From Aurantimonas endophytica (GTDB lineage Bacteria > Pseudomonadota > Alphaproteobacteria > Rhizobiales > Rhizobiaceae), in the NCBI RefSeq assembly GCF_014196845.1, contig NZ_JACIEM010000006.1, forward strand, positions 406,810-470,809: a stretch of 64,000 nucleotides of DNA, in the 5' to 3' direction. How positions within the stretch are numbered: position 1 is the first letter of the stretch; each line of letters starts with the position of its first letter. A model generated the notes under the pieces. The model made no database searches. It worked only from the letters and a program-made list of their open reading frames with translations, and was not told the origin of the DNA. The position numbers and the translations under genes are program-made. Shown one piece after another: positions 60,477 to 64,000 of the stretch.

Positions 60477-60824
60477 CGCCGGTCACCTCGAGGCCCAAAA
60501 GCCGGCAAGCGATCGGACCAACCTGAGCAATCCGGTCTGTCATCCCGTCCATCCGTGATCCCGTTGATCTGACCGGCAGCCGGTCGAGCTCCCGTCGCTG
60601 CCGGTTTCAGCTCGCCGGCGGCGATTGCCGTAGCCCCGGCAGTTCGCCACGCTCGGGCGGTGACAGGGCGGCACCCGTCTCAGGGGCCAGCAAGCAAATC
60701 TTTACGCAATCGCGCAAAGTTGATTGTCGCGAGACGATGTGACGCGGGTGTCGCGAGGCGTCGCGCATCGTCGATCTTTGCTTCCGTCGCCCCGCGCGCA
60801 CCGATCTCGAAAGCGAGAATTCCC

Positions 60825-62741
60825 GTGGTCCTCAAGTCCTCATTGTCCGTCAAGGTCTCCGCCATGGTGGTGGCTTCCCTGGGAATCCTCACCCTGCTGT
60901 TCGCGATCGCCGGCTCCGTCATCCTGTCGAGCGACGGTGCGGAACGCGCCGCCGAGCGGCAGGAGGTGAACATGCGTGTCGCATGGGATGCGCTGGGCCG
61001 GTACGGCAGCGATTTCCGCCGTGAGGGCGACGGCCTCTATGTCGGTTCCCAGAGGTTGAACGGCCTCGTCCAGCCGGTCGACCGGATCAAGGAACTGGTC
61101 GGCGGCACGGCGACGGTCTTCATGGGCGATACGCGGATAACGACCAACGTGATGAAGCCCGACGGCAGCCGCGCTGTCGGCACCACGCTGGCCCCCGGCC
61201 CGGTCTACGACGCGGTGCTGCGCGACGGCGTGCCCTTCCGGGGCGAGGCCGACATTCTCGGGACGGCATTCTTCACCGCCTATGATCCCATCAAGAATGC
61301 AGGCGGCGAGACGATCGGCGTCCTGTATGTCGGCGTGCCGAAGAGCGAGTTCCTGTCCTCGATCGACAGCCTGCAGTATCGCCTCGGCCTGATTTCCCTG
61401 CTGGCGGCGCTTGCCATTGGGCTGGGGGCTCTCTGGCTGTCGCGCCGCATGTTCCTGCCGCTTTCCGCATTGTGCAGGACGATCGGGGATGTCGCGGAAG
61501 GCAAGACCGACGGGGAGGTCGTCGGGCTCAAGCGCCAGGACGAGATCGGCCAGATGGCGCGGTCCGTGGAGGCCCTCCGGCATGCGGTGATCGAACAGCA
61601 GCACCTGCGGCAGCAGGCCGCCGCATCGCGCGAGGCGAAGGAACTCGAGCGGATCGAGCAGGAGAAGATCGGGGAAGGCTACGTCAAGGCGCACGAGTTC
61701 TTCATGGCCGAGGTCACCGAGGGCTTCCAGCGGCTTGCGAATGGCGACCTGACGGCGCGGCTCGATCGATCCTTCACGTCCGACTACGAAGGCGTGCGGA
61801 CCTTGTTCAACGACAGCGTCGCGAAACTCGAGGCGGCCTTCGCCAGTGTCGTCGAGACGATCGGCTCGATCCGGACGGGTCTATCGGAAATCAACACGGC
61901 ATCGAACGACCTGGCGCATCGCACCGAGCAGCAGGCGGCCTCGCTCGAGGAGACGGTGGCGGCGCTGGGCGAGGTGACGCAGGCGGTGAACGAGACGGCC
62001 GACGGCGCCGGCAAGGCGCAGACGGTGGCAAGCGGCGCCCGGCAGAAGGCGGAGAAGGGCGGCGAGGTCGTGTCGCGGGCGGTCGAGGCGATGAGCCAGA
62101 TCGAGCGGTCCTCGGCGCAGATCAACCAGATCATCGGGGTGATCGACGAGATCGCCTTCCAGACCAACCTCCTGGCGCTGAATGCCGGGGTCGAGGCGGC
62201 GCGGGCGGGCGATGCCGGCCGCGGCTTTGCGGTGGTGGCGCAGGAAGTGCGGGGCCTTGCCCAGCGCTCGGCGGAGGCGGCCAAGGAGATCAAGACGCTG
62301 ATCGCCACCTCGCGCGAGCAGGTGGAGACCGGGGTGGAGCTGGTGACGGCGTCGGGCCGTTCGCTGGAGGAGATCGTCACCGAGGTGAGCTCGATGGCCG
62401 AGCTGATCTCTTCGATCGCGTCCTCGGCCCGCGAGCAGGCGACGAGCCTGCGCGAGGTGTCGGGCGCGGCGGACCAGATGGACAAGGTGACCCAGCAGAA
62501 CGCGGCGATGGTGGAACAGGCGACGGCGGCGAGCCAGACGCTGACCAACGAGACCGAGGAGCTCGCCGCGGCGATGGCGAAGTTCAGGACCTCGGCGAGC
62601 CCGGCCGGCCGCCTCGCGCCGGCGAACGTCTCGCGGGTCCAGCGCATGGCGTCCCGCACGACGACGCAGATGAAGACCACCGGCCGCGGCGGGGCAGCGC
62701 CTGCCGCCCATGCCGACAGCGAAAGCTGGGAGGAGTTCTGA
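60825..62741 (+). CDS. Methyl-accepting chemotaxis protein with Cache sensor
   Basis: A 638-residue transmembrane chemoreceptor. GTG 60825 gives a short cytosolic start then TM1 (about 12-34), a periplasmic sCache-type domain (about 40-185; [42 protein letters not shown]), TM2 (about 190-212), HAMP (213-270) and the long signalling coiled coil with the hairpin tip [31 protein letters not shown] (in pieces). The C-terminus is ESWEEF, which fits the xWxxF tether bound by CheR/CheB. The ligand is unknown. Confidence 0.88.
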   Translation: MVLKSSLSVKVSAMVVASLGILTLLFAIAGSVILSSDGAERAAERQEVNMRVAWDALGRYGSDFRREGDGLYVGSQRLNGLVQPVDRIKELVGGTATVFMGDTRITTNVMKPDGSRAVGTTLAPGPVYDAVLRDGVPFRGEADILGTAFFTAYDPIKNAGGETIGVLYVGVPKSEFLSSIDSLQYRLGLISLLAALAIGLGALWLSRRMFLPLSALCRTIGDVAEGKTDGEVVGLKRQDEIGQMARSVEALRHAVIEQQHLRQQAAASREAKELERIEQEKIGEGYVKAHEFFMAEVTEGFQRLANGDLTARLDRSFTSDYEGVRTLFNDSVAKLEAAFASVVETIGSIRTGLSEINTASNDLAHRTEQQAASLEETVAALGEVTQAVNETADGAGKAQTVASGARQKAEKGGEVVSRAVEAMSQIERSSAQINQIIGVIDEIAFQTNLLALNAGVEAARAGDAGRGFAVVAQEVRGLAQRSAEAAKEIKTLIATSREQVETGVELVTASGRSLEEIVTEVSSMAELISSIASSAREQATSLREVSGAADQMDKVTQQNAAMVEQATAASQTLTNETEELAAAMAKFRTSASPAGRLAPANVSRVQRMASRTTTQMKTTGRGGAAPAAHADSESWEEF

Positions 62742-62793
62742 CCGGCGCTGCGCCGGGAAGCCCCGCCCTCTTCTTCAGGACTGTCGATCATCT

Positions 62794-62823
62794 GCAACCG
62801 GCCGAGGCCTCTCGGCCGGTTGC
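62794..62823. terminator. Hairpin between the two chemoreceptor genes
   Basis: A perfect 13-base stem (GCAACCGGCCGAG at 62794-62806 and its complement at 62811-62823) with a GCCT loop, 53 bases after the first receptor gene. No T run, so a terminator role is likely but not certain. Nothing else is recognised in the gap 62742-63098. Confidence 0.5.
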
Positions 62824-63098
62824 TGCCGTCTTGCGCCTGCGGGAGACAGACGGCGGTCCCGGCAAACGGCGACGGCATCGCGAATCGGCGCAAGCGGCGC
62901 TTCCCGGTTCGTCGTCGCGGAGGCGCGTCGGTGGCGAACGGCTTCCCGTAATGACCGGCATTCACGTCACGGCAGGTATGTTCTCGCCAAAGTTCTGAAG
63001 ACAACGCCAAATGAACTACGCGTAAACCGATTATTCTCGATTCCCCGCCAGAAGATCAGTCGCATCTCAAATGGCCTGATGGCCGCAGCGGGTACGTC

Positions 63099-64000
63099 AT
63101 GAATTTCTCCATCAGTCGAAAACTCTCCACCCTCATCGCCGTTGCCGCCCTGGCCAGTATCGCCGCGATGACCCTCCAGCTTTACTCGCTGCATCAGACG
63201 ATCTGGAAGGATCGGCAGGATCTGATCATCTCGCAGGTCGAGAGTGCCATCTCGATGCTCGGCGGCTTCCAGGCGAAGGTCGAAGCGGGCGAGATGACGC
63301 TGCAGCAAGCGCAGGATCGCGCCCGCGAGGCGGCATTGCCGATCCGCTTCGGCGAGAACGACTATCTCTTCATGATGCGCTCGGACGGGATCCGCGTGAT
63401 GCATCCCGATCCCAATCTTCAGGGCACCGATGCCTTCGCGTCGAAGGACGTGAAGGGCGTCTATTACAATCGCGAAATGGTCCAGAACGCCCAGAACGGC
63501 GGCGGCTTCACCACCTATTACCGGGCGCGCCTGCAGGGTTCGGACGATATCTCCCCGAAGCTTTCCTACGCGAAGCTGTTCGCTCCCTGGGACTGGACGG
63601 TTGCTACCGGTCTTTATGTCGACGACCTGAACGCCCAGTTCATGGGCGAGGTCTACAAGGCGCTTCTCTGGTTCGGCCTGCTGTTCGCCATGCTGATCGC
63701 CTGCGCCATTCCCCTGGCGCGGTCGATCTCGCAGCCGATCAACAAGATGACGGACGCCATGCAGCGCCTGGCGTCGGGCGACAAGTCCGTCGAGATTCCG
63801 GCGGTCGGCCGCCGCGACGAGATCGGCGAGATGGCCGGCGCGGTCGAGGCGTTCAAGCAGGCCGCCATCGAGCGCGACGAACTGGCCAGTGCTGCCGAGC
63901 GAACGCGCATCGACCAGGAAGAGGCCAAGCGCCGGCAGGCGGCGCTGGAACACGCCAAGGCCGAGGATCTGCGGGCGTTCGTCGGTGTCATCGAGGTCGG
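63099..64000 (+). CDS. Methyl-accepting chemotaxis protein, cut by the window edge
   Basis: An open frame of 300 complete codons from ATG 63099 to the window end with no stop. It encodes TM1 (about 8-28), a single Cache_2-type domain (about 35-185; DYLFMMRSDGIRVMHPDPNLQGTD, FAPWDWTVATGLYVDDLNAQF), TM2 (about 192-212) and a HAMP domain (SISQPINKMTDAMQRLASGDKSVEIPAVGRRDEIGEMAGAVEAF, in pieces), then the start of the signalling helix. Cache_2 receptors bind small organic acids or amines. Second receptor of a tandem pair with the gene before it. Confidence 0.88.
   Translation, partial: MNFSISRKLSTLIAVAALASIAAMTLQLYSLHQTIWKDRQDLIISQVESAISMLGGFQAKVEAGEMTLQQAQDRAREAALPIRFGENDYLFMMRSDGIRVMHPDPNLQGTDAFASKDVKGVYYNREMVQNAQNGGGFTTYYRARLQGSDDISPKLSYAKLFAPWDWTVATGLYVDDLNAQFMGEVYKALLWFGLLFAMLIACAIPLARSISQPINKMTDAMQRLASGDKSVEIPAVGRRDEIGEMAGAVEAFKQAAIERDELASAAERTRIDQEEAKRRQAALEHAKAEDLRAFVGVIEV

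Overview
The window is a GC-rich (mostly about 65-70 % by eye) chromosomal segment of an alphaproteobacterium, most likely of the order Hyphomicrobiales (Rhizobiales). The gene order rph-rdgB-hemW divergent from hrcA-grpE, the NasTS-controlled nitrate assimilation operon, the EI24/DUF1127/DUF2244 proteins and the palindromic intergenic repeats all fit that order. I cannot name the genus from the sequence alone. Most of the window is ordinary core genome, with several accessory inserts.

Layout. (1) 1-6.4 kb: a LuxR-type regulator that stops before its DNA-binding domain, then rpmI-rplT and pheS-(membrane protein)-pheT. (2) 6.4-17.3 kb, mainly minus strand: methyltransferase-comM (with an apparent 5' frameshift), an Arg/Asp-repeat SH3 protein behind a duplicated palindrome, gshB, glk, mepA, a Gfo/Idh/MocA oxidoreductase and a PfkB kinase; then two small membrane-protein genes on the plus strand. 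(3) 17.4-27.0 kb: a complete nitrate assimilation locus, nasT-nasS, then a leader with an NtrC-like box, a sigma-54 promoter, two ANTAR hexaloop hairpins and a terminator, followed by nitrate transporter, nirB, nirD and the nitrate reductase. A BrnT/HTH toxin-antitoxin pair sits antisense between nirB and nirD. (4) 27.1-33.1 kb: a catabolic divergon, TctABC tripartite tricarboxylate transporter and a GntR regulator on the minus strand, HMG-CoA-lyase-type enzyme and CaiB-type CoA transferase on the plus strand. (5) 33.2-37.2 kb: two rRNA-modification genes, then a low-GC OLD-family ATPase/TOPRIM nuclease, probably acquired. (6) 37.2-52.2 kb: housekeeping genes for DNA repair (nth, ada-like), gpmA, dapB, a lipid-exporter-type ABC protein, rsmI-yraN, hemW-rdgB-rph, hrcA-grpE and folD, with a formaldehyde-activating-enzyme homologue and a ParDE-type pair whose toxin is frameshifted. 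(7) 51.5-60.4 kb: a Crp/Fnr regulator facing a consensus CRP box, two small genes, then a MarR-TRAP transporter operon divergent from a fused 5-oxoprolinase. (8) 60.8-64 kb: two methyl-accepting chemotaxis proteins, the second cut by the window edge.

How it works together: the nitrate locus shows a two-tier switch. NtrC and sigma-54 would start transcription under nitrogen limitation, and NasS/NasT would let it pass the leader terminator only when nitrate or nitrite is present. The two transporter/enzyme divergons each pair an uptake system with catabolic enzymes and a nearby local regulator, and each intergenic region carries a palindromic operator candidate. Three apparent single-base frameshifts (1.1 kb LuxR gene, comM, parE) deserve a read-level check, because they could be real decay or sequence errors.
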